64,000 nucleotides of DNA from Symbiotaphrina buchneri (GCA_001599915.1 BCIG01000034.1:62001-126000), one strand, 5' to 3'; positions 21,215 through 34,140 are shown, counted from the first letter of the stretch. Notes: generated by a model not told the origin, from the sequence alone. Program-made: numbers and translations.

Positions 21215-24126
21215 ATGTCTCAATCTACGATTCGAAATGAGCCGCTACCACCGTTTGCCAGTTCTGGTGACACGTTGGTAAACTCAGATATCGAGTCTTA
21301 TGCTGCCAGAGCCAGCCCCGTTATCGACGAGGGATATCAGACTGGTCCGAGCATGGAAGCAACGAGGCTGGGAAAAGGTTCGTTTACATCCACAACTACC
21401 GCTTGCCTAATATGTTCCTAACCGTTTAAAGAACCCGTGCGTGGCCTATCTTCAGCGGCCCAGACTGTTCAAGATGACGACCCTGGAGAGGTGGGAAGCA
21501 ATAACGGACTAGAGATCTTGGGCCGTGGTACTAAGGAAGTCATCGACCTCATCAACCGTTTGAGGCAAAGTGGCATTACGGAACCCGGTCTTGAAGTGAA
21601 ACTTCCACAGATTGCTGTGATTGGCAATCAAAGCGCTGGAAAGTCTAGTCTTATCGAAGCGATGACTGAAATACAAGTCCCTCGTGCAAGCGGCGCCTGT
21701 ACTAGGGTAAGCACTTCCGACTACTATCTTAGCTTGTTGACTGATGATGCAGTGCCCCTTGGAAATCGTTATGACGGAAGACAGCTCTCCTGGGGCGGCC
21801 TGGTCATGTAAAATCTCGATACGCCAATCTTATACGTTTGTTGGGAATTCTTGTGATGAAATCATTCGAGCGCAAGGACACAAGAAAATCGGGCCATGGC
21901 TGCTACAACAGGAGTCACAGACGGTTCTCTTCGAGGATAACTTATCCAAGCATCTGGTCCAGGACGCCATCTACCGCGCCCAAAAAGCTGTCTTGAATCC
22001 TCATCGTGACCATCTAGACTTCAAACGCGGTGGGAGAGTCAAACTTGAAGACTCCGATGACATCGACCACCCGAGCCAGAAGTTCTCTCCGAACGTTGTT
22101 CATCTAGAAATCACCGGCCCTGGTCTCCCAAACCTGTCGTTTGTTGATCTACCAGGGATCATCGAAAACCCGGAAACGGTGAGTTTTCTTTCCCTCTCCG
22201 AGATGTAGTCCCGGGCTTACAAAATCCATCAGGGTGAAGAATACCTGCGAGACTTGATAAGGGAGTTAGCATCTAATTACATCAAGGAAGATGACTGCAT
22301 CACACTTCTTTGCATGCCAATGAGCACAGATGCCGATTCCCAATCGGCACCGAGGCTTGCGAAGGAACTCGCTAGTGCCCGCTGCATTGGTAGGCATGGT
22401 GCTCCCCCAAGGGAAGGACTCAATTAAAGTCTCTAGGGGCTCTTACAAAGCCGGACGAGGTTCGACCTAGCGCGCTTCGTCAATGGATCCCGATGTTGAA
22501 CGGGAGGACGCGCAAAATCGGTCACGGATATTTTGTCACCAAGCAGCCGAACAATGACCAGCTGAGCCGGGGCATCTCGCACGCGGAAGCCAGAGCAGAG
22601 GAAGACGAGTTTTTCCATACGACTGAGCCATACAATACCGACCTGAGGAATCTTTCAGGGCGGTTTGGGACCATGAACTTAGTAAACTATCTGTCCGAAA
22701 CCCTCACTCACAGGATACAAGAACGGTAAGACTCTCATTCTCTTAGAGTGCATCGATATTGCTAACATATTCTTCAGACTTCCAGAGATCAGCCGCAAAA
22801 TACAAAACAAGGCTCGAGACATTGAGGCTGAACTTGCAGCGCTAACTCCACCGCCGATGGAGAATGCAGCTTTGGTAGTCCTCGGTCAGTTAAACGATTT
22901 CAACGGATTGCTGAAGCAGTACATGGAGGGAGCCGCAGGGCACAACAAGTTCAGGAGAGACTGGAAGGACAGTGCCGACGAATTCGAACGCCAGATTCAC
23001 GGTCTCCGCCCCATAGTCATCTTGGAGGAGATCACAAGTGCGGATGCTGCAGGCGCTGCTAGGTTTACCGGGCCCCCACGCATGAGTTTCACCCCCGGCA
23101 CTCCAACACCACGGAGGGGAGCAACAATCCTTGTCCTTTCCGATGACGAAGGCTCTCCCGAGCCAACAAGGGTCAGGAAGCGGGCAGTCGCGCCAAAGTT
23201 GGAAGGGCGTCCTCTGAAACGACAATGCGTTCAAGCGCGGCCCAGCATAGCGTGCAGACGATACCCACTGAGTGAAATCCGTCGTATCATCCGGGAAATC
23301 TCTTCATCTCAGATACCCACAGAGATCGATCCGAAAGCCAGGTATTACTTCATCCAGACAAGCATCAAATTGTGGTCTGCGCCAATGGAGGGCTTCTTGA
23401 AGAGCACCAAAACACAGCTTCTAGAAATAATCAACAAGATCATTGACAAGACCTTCGAACGATTTGAGGGGACAAACCTGATCAATACGATCAAGGACAC
23501 CATGTTGGGGTTCGTCGACGTTATTTTCGAAGAACAGGTGCAATCAGCGAGAGCTCTCTGTGAACTGGAGTCATCAAAGCAATGGACGATGAATGATGGT
23601 GATATGAACCGGATTAAAACTGAAGCTCAGTTGGAACTTTACAAAGAGAGGCGACAGCACAGATGTACAAGGTACCTAGAAGAGCAAGGCTGCCTGCCCA
23701 ACGAACAGGGAGCTCTGCCTCGAGGCGCTAAAAGCCAAGTCAAGTCACGGATGAGGAGTTGGGGCCGGACCCATTCGAGCCAGAGATCGATGTGATGGCA
23801 TTTGTCTTTGGTTACTACACGCTCGCAGCGAAACGGTTTGTTGACAACATTACCCACGGCATGGTGGGGCAATTGTTCATGAAGTGCGGTGCCAATGCAT
23901 TTACTGAACTGGTGACAAAGCTACATGTTCAAGAAACCGAAGGTGAGCTCACATTCCTGATTTGAGAAGCCCATCCTTATAAGTGCCTACAGGGAACGAA
24001 TACTGCGCGATGCTCATTATGGAAGACCCGGAAAGGGCGGCACGCCGCACGCAGCTCCAGCACAAGAAGAAGATTCTGACCAAGGCTCAAGCCGAATTGG
24101 CGAAGTTGGGTAATTTGGAGATGTGA
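21215..24126 (+). CDS. Dynamin-like GTPase (Mx/Vps1-type fungal DRP) with SIM- and NLS-like insert
   Basis: Large self-assembling GTPase. Eight exons: 21215-21377, 21432-21706, 21753-22178, 22233-22389, 22437-22725, 22778-23671, 23740-23942, 23993-24126; every join is GT-AG and in phase, giving 846 residues. GTPase motifs: G1 GNQSAGKSS, G3 DLPG, G4 TKPD, preceded by the typical LPQIAVIG strand. The C-terminal part carries the stalk and GED-like helices (DVMAFVFGYYTLAAKRFVDN, AELAKLGNLEM); there is no PH or proline-rich domain, so it is not an endocytic dynamin. Within the stalk, at about 23081-23225, is a disordered insert with ATILVLSDDEG, a SUMO-interaction-like motif, and two basic clusters (VRKRAVAPK, RPLKRQ) that resemble a bipartite nuclear signal. 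The membrane or compartment it acts on cannot be told from sequence. Confidence 0.9.
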
Positions 24127-24549
24127 GGGACGACATGTGTAGTTTGTTCTCCTCGACTTTCAGCGACAAAAGTCCTGTTGGATCCTGGGCAGAGCTTTTT
24201 CCCGCTCAATGTTAGCAAGCTCTACGTTGCATTACCAGGCTTTGTTTCTAGGTTGGACCGTCTTAGGGTGTCTGGCAAGGGCCGTGTACACACGTCCTAC
24301 AAAGATAGAGCATTTGTTTTCTTGTCAAAGGCGACTGTCAAATAGAACTTGGATGCGTATCCGATTGCAGCCATCTAAAGTGCGATGCGCTGGTATCTTA
24401 GCTTGTACTTCGTTTTGGCGAATTGGGCTATGACTGACGCCAAGCAATCCGTCGCTCCAGACCCAGAAAAGTTTCGCCCGTACGAATCAATCATAGACCC
24501 CACCACCCAAAAGTTCGCAACTGCCACAAACAGCACCAGGGACTACACC
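24127..24549. other. Short spacer and leader of the lysyl-tRNA synthetase gene
   Basis: The frame of the synthetase stays open upstream from 24550 to an ATG at 24385, adding 55 codons that begin with a hydrophobic stretch (MRWYLSLYFVLANWAM). Otherwise nothing seen. Confidence 0.4.
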
Positions 24550-26502
24550 ATGGCGGATAACAATGCTGCTCCTGCGGAGCAGATGCAGAATCTTCATCTA
24601 GACGAAGTGACTGGCGAGCGAGTTTCCAAGACCGAACTTAAGAAGCGTCAGAAGGCACGTGAGGCGGAGGCCAAGAAGAAGGAAAAGGCTGCAAAGAACC
24701 CCGCCCCGCCCAAGACGGCCAAGAAGACGAGCGCAGAGGAAGAGGAGAAGGAACTCACGCCGAATGTATGGCCTACATGATCCCGCGATGCCAATGGAAG
24801 CTGCAGCTAACTGGAGGCCGCAGCAATACTTCGAGATCCGCTCTCGCGCTATCAATAAGCTCCGCCAAACCAAGGACCCCAACCCGTACCCACACAAGTT
24901 CCACGTCAATACCGACCTACGTCTTTTCTTGAAGGATTACGCTTCTTTGAAGACTGGAGAAGTCAAGAAGGATGTTGAGATTCGACTGGCTGGAAGGATC
25001 TACACCAAGCGAGCATCGGGCTCAAAGCTGGTTTTCTACGATATTCGGGCGGAGGGTGTGAAGGTGCAAGTGATGTGCCAGGCTCAAGAATCGACTGGAG
25101 ACGTCCCTTTCGAGGCTCAACATGAACACATTCGGAGAGGAGATATTATAGGGATCGTAGGCTACCCAGGGCGCACGCAGCCTAAGAACAGACCGGACGG
25201 TGAACTGTCAATCTTCGCCCGTCAAATCATCCTTCTTACACCCTGCCTGCACCAGCTCCCAGGTGAGCACTATGGCTTCAAGGATCAGGAACAGCGGTAT
25301 CGCCAGAGATATCTGGATCTCATCATGAACGACTCATCCCGCAATGTCTTTATCACCCGGTCTAAGATGATCTCATATATCCGGAAGTACTTCGATGAAC
25401 GGGACTTTATTGAAGTCGAGACCCCAATGATGAACGCCATTGCCGGAGGAGCTACGGCGAAGCCTTTTATCACTCATCACAATGAACTGAACATGGACCT
25501 CTTCATGCGTGTAGCACCGGAGCTGTACCTCAAAATGCTCATCGTTGGTGGCTTGGAACGAGTGTACGAGATTGGCCGGCAATTCCGCAATGAGGGAATC
25601 GATCTCACCCACAACCCCGAATTCACAACCTGCGAGTTCTACCAGGCATATGCTGATGTTTATGATCTGATGGACATGACCGAAGATCTGGTCTCCTCGC
25701 TCGTGCAGCACGTTACTGGTGGCTCCACCACAACCTTCCACTACGAGCCACTCAAGGAAGGCCAGAAGCCCGAGGACCGCAAGTACTACGAAGTCAACTG
25801 GGCCAAGCCATGGAAGCGCATCGAGATGATACCCGCGCTGGAAGAAGCCACGGGCGAGAAGTTCCCGCCTGGTACTGAACTCCACACCGCGGAGACAAAT
25901 GCCTTCCTTAAGCGCATCCTGAAGAAGATGAACGTCGATTGCTCTCCTCCTCAGACCAACGCGCGCATGCTCGACAAGCTTGTCGGCGAGTTCATCGAGG
26001 ACACCTGCGTCAACCCGACCTTCATCACCGGCCACCCCCAGATGATGTCCCCGCTCGCCAAGTACCACCGCGAGCTGCCCGGCCTCTGCGAGCGGTTCGA
26101 AGCCTTTGTGTGCAAGAAGGAGATTGTCAACGCGTATACCGAGTTGAACGACCCCTTCGACCAGCGTCTCCGCTTCGAAGAGCAGGCGGCCCAGAAGGCG
26201 CAGGGTGACGATGAAGCGCAGCTGATCGACGAGAACTTCTGCACGAGCTTGGAGTATGGCTTGCCCCCGACTGGTGGCTGGGGAATGGGTATTGACCGTC
26301 TGGTCATGTTCCTGACGGACAACTACTCCATCAAGGAGGTCCTGGCTTTCCCCTTCATGAAGGAGGAGAAGAACGAGAAGGCCAAGACGCTGGCGGCGGA
26401 GGTCGTGGGTGTGCAGCCGCAGCCTGAGGAGGGTATTCGTAAGTCACCAGTGATGCTGGGAAGGATGAACAGATTGCTGACAGTATTATAGCGCATAAAT
26501 AA
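24550..26502 (+). CDS. KRS1: Lysyl-tRNA synthetase, class II, cytosolic
   Basis: Charges tRNA-Lys with lysine using ATP. Exons 24550-24765, 24824-26438 and 26492-26502 (introns 24766-24823 and 26439-26491) give 613 residues, the normal eukaryotic length. Residues 1-70 form the Lys/Ala/Glu-rich tRNA-binding helix ([20 protein letters not shown]). Then comes the OB-fold anticodon-binding domain ([19 protein letters not shown]), and the class II core: motif 1 around [10 protein letters not shown], motif 2 [20 protein letters not shown], motif 3 [15 protein letters not shown]. The final exon encodes only PHK after a split codon. The start at 24550 matches family N-termini; an in-frame ATG at 24385 would add 55 residues. 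Confidence 0.95.
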
Positions 26503-26827
26503 GTGTTATCTAACCAACTGGAAGCCGGGACGGAATCTTTGATTGATGGATGGAGCTGAAGATTGCTATCGATGTGGCTCTACTTATGGCGGAACAGATG
26601 CATGAGAGACATGTTTATGGGTTGAGAGGACTTGATATTGCTCTTTATCTGCGAACAGACCAGGTAGAGAAGAGGTTCCAAAAGACTACAGCTAGAATAT
26701 GACCATGTCTAGAAAATCCACCCATCCTCTTGAAAACGCCTGTAATGCGCGACCGTTCTATCAGAGGAGGGTACAGATGCCGTACAATATCTTACAACTT
26801 CCCATCGATCATAACCAACCCGCTCCT
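26503..26827. other. Convergent 3' ends of KRS1 and COX15
   Basis: 325 bp between two converging stop codons. No feature seen beyond presumed 3'UTRs. Confidence 0.4.
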
Positions 26828-28414
26828 CTATACAGGATTCGTCACTTGCTGTTGCAAGCCCGCCGCGGCATGCGGTTTCACATCCACAGCCTTCGGCTTC
26901 AATTTCCCATACGTCGCCGCCTTCTCGGCGAGCATCTTCACCGTCCTTCGGGGCAGATGCACTCTCGTCCCCAGCACCACCGTCATCGTCAGCAGCGCGA
27001 GCGCACCGGCCTGATGCGTCGCCGCCAGATGCGTCGGCACGAGGTACCACAGCGTGCTGATGCCGAGCGCGACCTGGAGCCAAGCGAGATGGAACAAGCC
27101 CGTGACGCCCTTGCGGATATTCGCGCCGGCGGTGCCCCGCGGCGTAGCGGCGGGGCTCAGGACAGGCCGCAGCTTCGAGGAGAAGCGCGTGTACGCGGCT
27201 ACCGCGCAGATGTACGTGAAGGTGGTCATGGCGAGGATGCGGTGGTCGAGCTGCACGAAGGATGGGTTCTCCAGCATGTTCCTCCACCAGATGTCGGAGT
27301 GGTCGGGTGTGTGCGAGTAGAACGGGTCGAAGAGCTCGGATTTGGGTGGGGTGAGCCCCTGCCCCATCCACGGGAAGTCGTTGTAGACCAGCCCGGCGTC
27401 CAGGCCGGCGACGAGCGCGCCGGACATGGCGGTTGTGAAGACGAGGCCGAAGAGGAAGAGGGCGTTGGCCCGCAGGGGCCGGAGCAATGGGTTTGAGAGG
27501 GTGGAGAGCATGTTCTGCGCCGCGGTGGGGTTGCGGAGGAGACGGTGGGCTTGAAGGATGCGCAGGCCGTTGGAGAGCATGAAGACGTAGGTCAGGAAGG
27601 CGGTGCCGAGATGCGCTGCGAGGCGGTATTGGGAAACGCGGGGATGGGAACCCGGGGCGAAGAGGTCGTCCTTGAGCCCGGACTTGACCATCCACCATCC
27701 GATGAAGCCTTGGAAGGCAATCAGCAGATTGATGCCAGCTATACGCATCGCCATGGGCTTGGACACGCGGCGCCGCAGCACGAAGTAGACGGTGGGGAGC
27801 AGGAACGTCAATCCGACCAGGCGGCCCCACAGCCTATGCGTCCATTCCATGAAGTATATTTTCTTGAATTCATCGACGGTCATGTGCGGGTTCAATTGCT
27901 TGTATTCGGGACTTGACCGGTATTTGGTGAACTCCGATTCCCAGTCGGCGTCGTTCATGGGAGGGAGACTGCCAGTCACAGGCCGCCATTCTGTGATAGA
28001 AAGACTGGAGAAATTAGCTGAGGACCACTAGTCAGAGCAGTAGACAATGTTATACCCCGACTCCGTGAGACGCGTCAAGCCGCCAAATATCACAATACCA
28101 AAGACCGAAACCGCACTCCCGACCAACCAGTAGCCTGCAGCCTTGCTGCTGACTTCCGGGAAGTAGTTGTGCTTGGGTTCTTTGGCAATGTTCTTGCTCA
28201 ATTCCGCCAATGGTGAAGTGCTTTCAGCAACCAAAGCTTGCTTCCTTGTGCCAGATCTGAAGGCGCGCAAGAAGGGCGTATTTCCAATGGACTTGGTAGT
28301 CGCACGAGGGGTGAAGGCGGGCTGAAGGAGGCATTGCCTGCAGGAGAAGAACTCCCGTGTCAGCCGCGGGGCGGCTCGCCGCAGCAGCGGAAAGGTTTGG
28401 AAGATGGTAGCCAT
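26828..28414 (-). CDS. COX15: Haem A synthase of the mitochondrial inner membrane
   Basis: Oxidises the haem O methyl group to make haem A for cytochrome c oxidase. Exons 28414-28056 and 28004-26828 (intron 28005-28055) give 511 residues. The N-terminus (MATIFQTFPLLRRAAPRLTR) is an Arg-rich presequence for mitochondria. The first membrane helix leads into GGLTRLTESGLSITEW, split by the intron. Histidines of the family lie in MEWTHRLWGRLVG, YRLAAHLGTAFLTYV, VQLDHRILAMTTF and VPTHLAATHQAGAL, consistent with eight membrane helices and two haem sites. The ATG at 28414 is preferred over upstream in-frame ATGs near 28594 because the targeting sequence starts there. Confidence 0.95.
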
Positions 28415-29035
28415 CTTTCCGCTACCCGAATTACTCCTCACGCAGGAGCAAAATCCTAACTCCGCAGGTAGGAGGATCTTATTGAAATTGGGACACTCCG
28501 AAGGCCTTATCCAAAAGGCCGACAGGAAAAGGTCAGGCAATAAATGGTTGGATGACTTAAGCGATCTGTGATTGGCTAGTTCCAGTCGCATCACGCCAGA
28601 TCTGTGGACCAGCCTCGGGGCACAGTCACTGGCGCGATCTAAAGGCGGTGTTTTAGTGAAGGCAGGTACGTAGCAAGTTAGGAAAGCCTAACTGGAGCTG
28701 TGGTCAGGGACCCCAGTAACCGGCAGCGTACACACGGAAGTTTTGGCGGAGAAAAGCCCTTGCCTAGCAACAAACTTTGCGCCAGTACTTCTGTCAGCCA
28801 GCCTGGACCAGTGCGTCACTAATGCCAAGCTCGGATGAAACTCAGTGAGGCAGGAATGCGGAGTTGGTAGCTTCCCCAGGCAAGGCAGAACACAGAGCAT
28901 CGGACCTTCCTGCAATTGAGACTTCACCAGTTCCATGAAGCCAGCCATCGGCTTTCTGAACCGCTTCTCACATTGTCACTCCTTCAGTTCCCTGCATCTG
29001 AGCCTCTTCCTCTTTATCGGCCACTGCAGACTCAC
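28415..29035. promoter_or_regulatory. Bidirectional promoter region of COX15 and the BTB gene
   Basis: 620 bp between two divergent starts. No individual site could be assigned with confidence. Confidence 0.4.
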
Positions 29036-31746
29036 ATGGCTACCCCGGCCTCAGCCGGGCACTCAGATACCACGTCGGCCCAGACATTACATACTCTGGT
29101 CAGCGGCGGCCTGCCAATTCCTAGACCTCCTACTCCAACGGTTGCCACGACAAATCCTACTGAATGGGCAACAGCCGGATCCAATCCAGCGCAGCAGGCT
29201 CAGTTCAATGCCCCCAACCGGTCCATCTTCTCCTCAGGACCCCCTACCTCTTCATTATCTGTCAACAGTGTCCACGCCTCGATGTCGGCTTCTGCATCCC
29301 CAAGGCCTCTTTCGACTTTGGCCCTCTCACCGGCCAGTGACACCAGGAGAGCTTCCAGGCACAATAGGACTGCTCATGCCAGAACACGAATGTCTAATGT
29401 CGAGGATGATGGCACCTACAGCGCCGAGAAAGACGTGGATGATGTTACAGCGCCTGTTGAGCAACGAGCTTCATTTGATGATGCTGGCCAGTCAACGCCA
29501 GTTGCCTTGACCAGTCTGTTCTCATCCGCAAGGCCGCCGTCGTACTACGGTCAATCAACCGGCGGGGGCTATACCCGAGGTAATATGTGATGTTCAAGCC
29601 TGGCCTGCCATCTCAGATGCTAATCGTCATAGCATCTTCTGAGACAAAGACACTTCCAGACCATCTTTACACCCGTGGCTTCATAGAAGGTCGTCATTCA
29701 GACATAGTCATTCGTGCATTCAACACGGAATACAACTTGCACCGAATCATACTGGACCAGACTCCCTTTTTCGCGAATTCATTCTCACCTCATTGGTCTG
29801 AAGGCTCTGCAAGAGAGGTAACCTTACACCCTGAAGCAGTTGATGTGAACATTACGAAGGAAGCGTTTGAGCTTGCCTTGAAAAGACTCTACGGCTACAT
29901 ATCAAAAGAGCACGAACAAGAGGAGGCGTTAAGTCTGTTTGCTACTGCACGCTGGCTCGAAATGCCGGACTTGGTCGAATCCTCTGTGGAGACCATACTT
30001 CGTCAGATGTCTCCAGAAAACTTGGCCGACATAATACAACTTGTCAACAGCAACTACTATGGGGTGATTGGGGAGAGGCTATTAGCGTCTGCAAAGGCCA
30101 TGCTTTCTCGAGTTGGGGCAGAAATGGATATAGCTCAATGGAAAGATATACCGTCAGATGTCATACGTAAAGTCGTTGGCGGTGATGGCTTCTTTATTTC
30201 AGGAGAGTGGCCGAGATGGAAGATTGCCCGGAAAATAATGGACCTCAAACTTCGCGCCGTTGCAGAGGATATGGGCTTACCAATGGATGTCAGAAAGAAG
30301 GGCAAAAGCGGTGAGAAGAGAACCTCACTCTCAATCAGAGTCACGGCACATAATTCTGGTAACAAGTACTCTGAAGATCATCCACTTTTCAGTCTTCCGG
30401 AAATTGCTCCACTCGTGTCATTGCTCAATGATGATATCTACTATGCGCACCTTAGTTTCGAGCAGTTGCAGTATATAAGAAAGCAACGGAACTGCTTAGG
30501 TTACCTCCTCGTACCGGAAGAAGTTATCACCAATGCACTTTGGATGGCGACAGAGCTTCGACAGAAGATTGTTAACGCACAAGATTCAGATGAAGAACTA
30601 GGGCTTAGCCATCGCCGGCGTCGCTCGGCCAAGCTGAGTTCAGATTCTCAGGACGTCCCAGAGACTGCAGAGGCCACAAGTGATACCAGCAGTGGGAGTT
30701 CGGGTGAAGCCAAATGGATGCATGTTGACGAGGAAGATACCGCGTCGGATGAAGATGATGTTCCGGGTAGGAAGGTCTTTATGGTACCGCCTCAAGATTC
30801 GACATGCACGAGCGATAGCCTAGAATCCGCAGCTTTGGCTTCAGAGTCCGGCACCGAACCGCGGTACACCCGGTTTCCCCCTTTTCGATTCTCTGCCGAA
30901 TTTCGTAAGTGTTTCTCACTAAATTTATAAGACACCTCTCGCTGACGGAGAGATAGCCAATGCACGTATGCTGAAAGACAAGAAACGGGTATACTCTCGA
31001 ACCGTCTGCTACGCTGGAAGCCTTTGGAACCTTTACATCCAGAAGGTTCGTTCAAATAAGAACGTTCAACTGGGCGTCTACCTACATCGAGCAAAGGAGG
31101 GTGAGATGGAGGAAGGCCATACTGGCAGTACGAGTACTCAGATTCCTGGGACGATGGATCGAAAGATTGAACGCTTAGAGCGTGAGATCACCCGTGTCAC
31201 CAACGCCGAATTCACCCGCCGGTATGAACAATTCCTTCAAAGGCTGCAACGCATTCGTGCAGAGAGAGATGGTGGCCAAGCTCCCGGTCTGGACACCTCC
31301 CGTCTGGATGTTCAAACCTTAGTAAACAGCTTAAATTTGGTATCGGATTCTGGTAAGACTTTGACTGGCACCGCTGGGCAGGCCGATGCTGTCGCGCAGC
31401 TCGCAGAATCCGAGGAATCCCCCGAAGATCGCCTAGATAATATTCCTGCAGTACCCAGTTATACTGACACGCGACCAACAATTAAGACATACTTCAAGGT
31501 TTTCTGCCCTAGCAAAGGTGGTAGACGCATGGCGGTGTATCGAAGCGCTCCTGACAAATTTAACTTCAGTCAAAGCTGGGTGAGTGCTCATGCAGCAGCG
31601 GCTGGTTGAATTACCCGGCACATAAGCTAATCTTCCGACAGGGCTGGAAGAGCAGTGCGCTTGTGTTGGATGATGGAAGGGCGTACGAGGACGAGGACAG
31701 TCGGTCCGGAAATCTGCGATTCACGGTCGTGATAGGCGTTGTCTGA
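29036..31746 (+). CDS. BTB/POZ-domain protein, possible CUL3 adaptor
   Basis: Exons 29036-29579, 29633-30904, 30957-31579 and 31642-31746 (introns of 53, 52 and 62 bp) give 847 residues. Residues 1-180 are Ser/Thr/Pro-rich and disordered. A BTB domain follows (GFIEGRHSDIVIRAFNTEYN, LHRIILDQTPFFANSFS, then KRLYGYI and ARWLEMPDL), with a BACK-like helical part (LADIIQLVNSNYYG). An acidic low-complexity stretch (DEEDTASDEDDVPG) separates it from a conserved C-terminal region (YAGSLWNLYIQKVRSNKNVQLGVYLHR in part; RPTIKTYFKVFCPSKGG) that reads like a MATH/TRAF-type or other beta-sandwich fold. BTB proteins of this build commonly recruit substrates to CUL3 ligases; that role is inferred. Confidence 0.85.
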
Positions 31747-32331
31747 TCGATCATTACGATACCAATGACTGCATATGCTATTGACGACTTTATTGAACTT
31801 GCTTCCTTCGCTTGGTTTCCTGTGCCCAGCTTGTTTGCTTTGCAGATGGGATAACCCTCCTTGTTTCAGGCGTTGAGAAAACCAGCGATGGAACGATTCG
31901 AACAGCGTAGCTTAGCATGAGGTGCGATCAAAGATAGACGAAAGAAAGAATTAGCATACAATTTTTTTTCCCAATCTGAGGGTCGGAAATTTCGTACAAA
32001 AATTGCTCTAGTTAGATGAACGGTCTCTCCGGAGATGGCGTTGTCAGGAGGTCGATCTTATCTAATCAATGACTGTGGTGAGTACGCGTCTTTCTGCCGC
32101 CTCAGCTCAGATGCACCGGCATGAACCCCAAGCCCTAGCATGGTTGCGCAGTGCTATCTATATTCACTATGCAAATATTATAATGGAATATAACGCGGTT
32201 TTCCGTTGTTTAAGATCTATACGGCCGTCTTTGACCTTCTATAAGGAGGTTTTCCTGCCAGGCGCTAGTCAAGCTGCTTCTGGAGCAGGTGACTGACATT
32301 GGAAGCCGGAACTTTTAATGACTCTATCAAT
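31747..32331. other. Intergenic region between the BTB and DHHC genes
   Basis: AT-rich tandem-gene spacer holding a 3'UTR and the next promoter. An open frame at 32069-32296 shows no domain. Nothing else seen. Confidence 0.35.
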
Positions 32332-33675
32332 ATGGGAACCCTCACCAAGATCGCAATTTTTGTCGTCCTGATATCTTTCATGACATTTGTGGCATTGTTC
32401 GGTCGTCTTCCTGCGTTGAGGTAGGCTCCGAAATGTACCGTATCATATCCAATCCCCACTGATGAGATCGTAGAAATACTCCAATAAGCTTCTTGCACCG
32501 CCTAATTTGGGTGCATTTGCCTCGGATCGTACGAGATCTTGACGTCAAGTTGACCGGCGGCAGAATCATCAGTTCAATCTCTTCGCTGTCGAGCTACCTC
32601 TGGAATGAAAAGCACCCAGTAATTCTGGTAAGCACCCCATTCATCATTCGTGTGTCTCGACTGACGAACGCAGATGTTCTTCCTAGCTCTTCTCGTCATC
32701 TCAGAGACTTTGTTTCTTCTCCCGGCATGGCCTCTACTGGGGACGTATCAGCGACTGCCCATCCCCTTTCTTATCATCGCGCCTTACTACCTGACCTATC
32801 TCTGCGTCACGTCTACAGCTTCTATCATCACGCCCTCCAATCACAGACAGCATATGCGTATTTATCCATATGACCATGTCCTGTACCGCCCCAACATCCA
32901 TTGCCCCACATGCCGCTTTCCGAAACCAGCACGCAGCAAGCACTGCCGCATATGCAAAACCTGCATGGCAAAGCACGACCATCACTGCGTGTGGATCAAC
33001 AACTGTGTTGGCAGGGGAAACTACGCCTTCTTCCTTGCTCTTATCTTGTCCATCTCCCTCCTTCTCATCTATGGATCCTATCTTGCCCACTCCCTACTGT
33101 CTCAGCTCCTTCAAACCACCTTCGTCCAGCCTCCGAGCACCGACAACTGGTCTAAAGGACTGTCATGGGCAGATTACTTCAACCTGTGGGCTTGGGCACT
33201 AGTGCAGTCCGTCCGTATCGGCGCCGTGGGACTTCTTGCAGTACTTTGCGCACCGTTAGCCATCGGAATGTTCATCTATCACGTCTACCTCGTCTGGGCG
33301 GGTATGACGACGAACGAGACCAACAAATGGGCCGACTGGCGGGATGACATTGCCGACGGCGTGGTCTTCAAGGCGAAAAGATCAAGGGTTAAGGGGACTA
33401 TCGGACGGAACACATATGGCGATGGCGAAGCCGGCGAAAGCGACTTTGAGCCGCATGTTGACTGGCCTGTTGAATGTGATCAGATACTGGTCAGGACTAG
33501 GGACGGAGAATGGCCGAGGTTTGGAGGAGACCCGCATGGGCGACGGGATGATCAGGATAACGGATGGAATGACAGTATATGGAAGCGCGTCAGGGATCTG
33601 AATGAGGTGGAGAATCTGTACGATTTGGGGTTCTGGAGGAACTTCCTGGATACGTTGCATTGGCATAGCGTATAG
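32332..33675 (+). CDS. SWF1: DHHC palmitoyltransferase, SWF1 type
   Basis: S-acylates cysteines of membrane proteins; yeast Swf1 modifies SNAREs near their membrane spans. Exons 32332-32420, 32474-32627 and 32674-33675 give 414 residues. N-terminal helix ends in LFGRLPALR, then NTPISFLHRLIWVHLPR, a Swf1-like segment. The DHHC cysteine-rich domain runs from CPTCRFPKPARSKHC through CKTCMAKHDHHCVWINNCVG, with DHHC catalytic Cys and zinc-binding Cys/His all present. Four membrane helices flank it (FFLALLVISETLFLL, IIAPYYLTYLCV, FFLALILSISLLLIYGSY, IGAVGLLAVLCAPLAIGMF), followed by a TTNETNKWADWR motif equivalent to the family TTxE. The charged tail past residue 330 is variable. Confidence 0.93.
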
Positions 33676-34140
33676 AGATGTCCGCTGGTCTACATATTTG
33701 CACTACATTGGTGGAACTTCCTAGTTGGGGGCTATAAAATTGACTAGGATCAAAAAGCACATTTGATGCCCCCGCTCAGAATCATTTATATAAATATAAA
33801 ACCTGGGATCACGCTTTATGCACCTGATACGTACCGCAAATCTCAAGATATATCACCCATGGCTTCGGCGTGACAATTTTGTAAGTGGTGTTGCTGAGGA
33901 CGGCAGTGATTGGATAACGTACCATAAGGTTGTGACGGAACAACCTTTGTCCGTCCGCTCCTACCTCCAAGCTAACTTTCAAGCTAACTTTCAATGCTGC
34001 TCCGGCTTTCACTGATAATTATTTTGCGCGTCACTTTTATCAGGACTTCACGATTCGGTCAGATCTTTTTGTACGCTGTTCTCACTGACTCTCCTTGATA
34101 CGACTCATCTCTTTGGGTACCGCCCACGTACTCAGCGAAC
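33676..34140. other. Intergenic region between SWF1 and CTR86
   Basis: 465 bp. A perfect 12-bp direct repeat (AAGCTAACTTTC twice, about 33969-33992) lies 150 bp before the next ATG. No gene seen. Confidence 0.4.

Noticed and set aside
26709-27830. 373-codon minus-strand open frame
   Set aside because: Out-of-frame overlap of COX15 in GC-rich sequence; Arg/Pro/His-rich with no motif.
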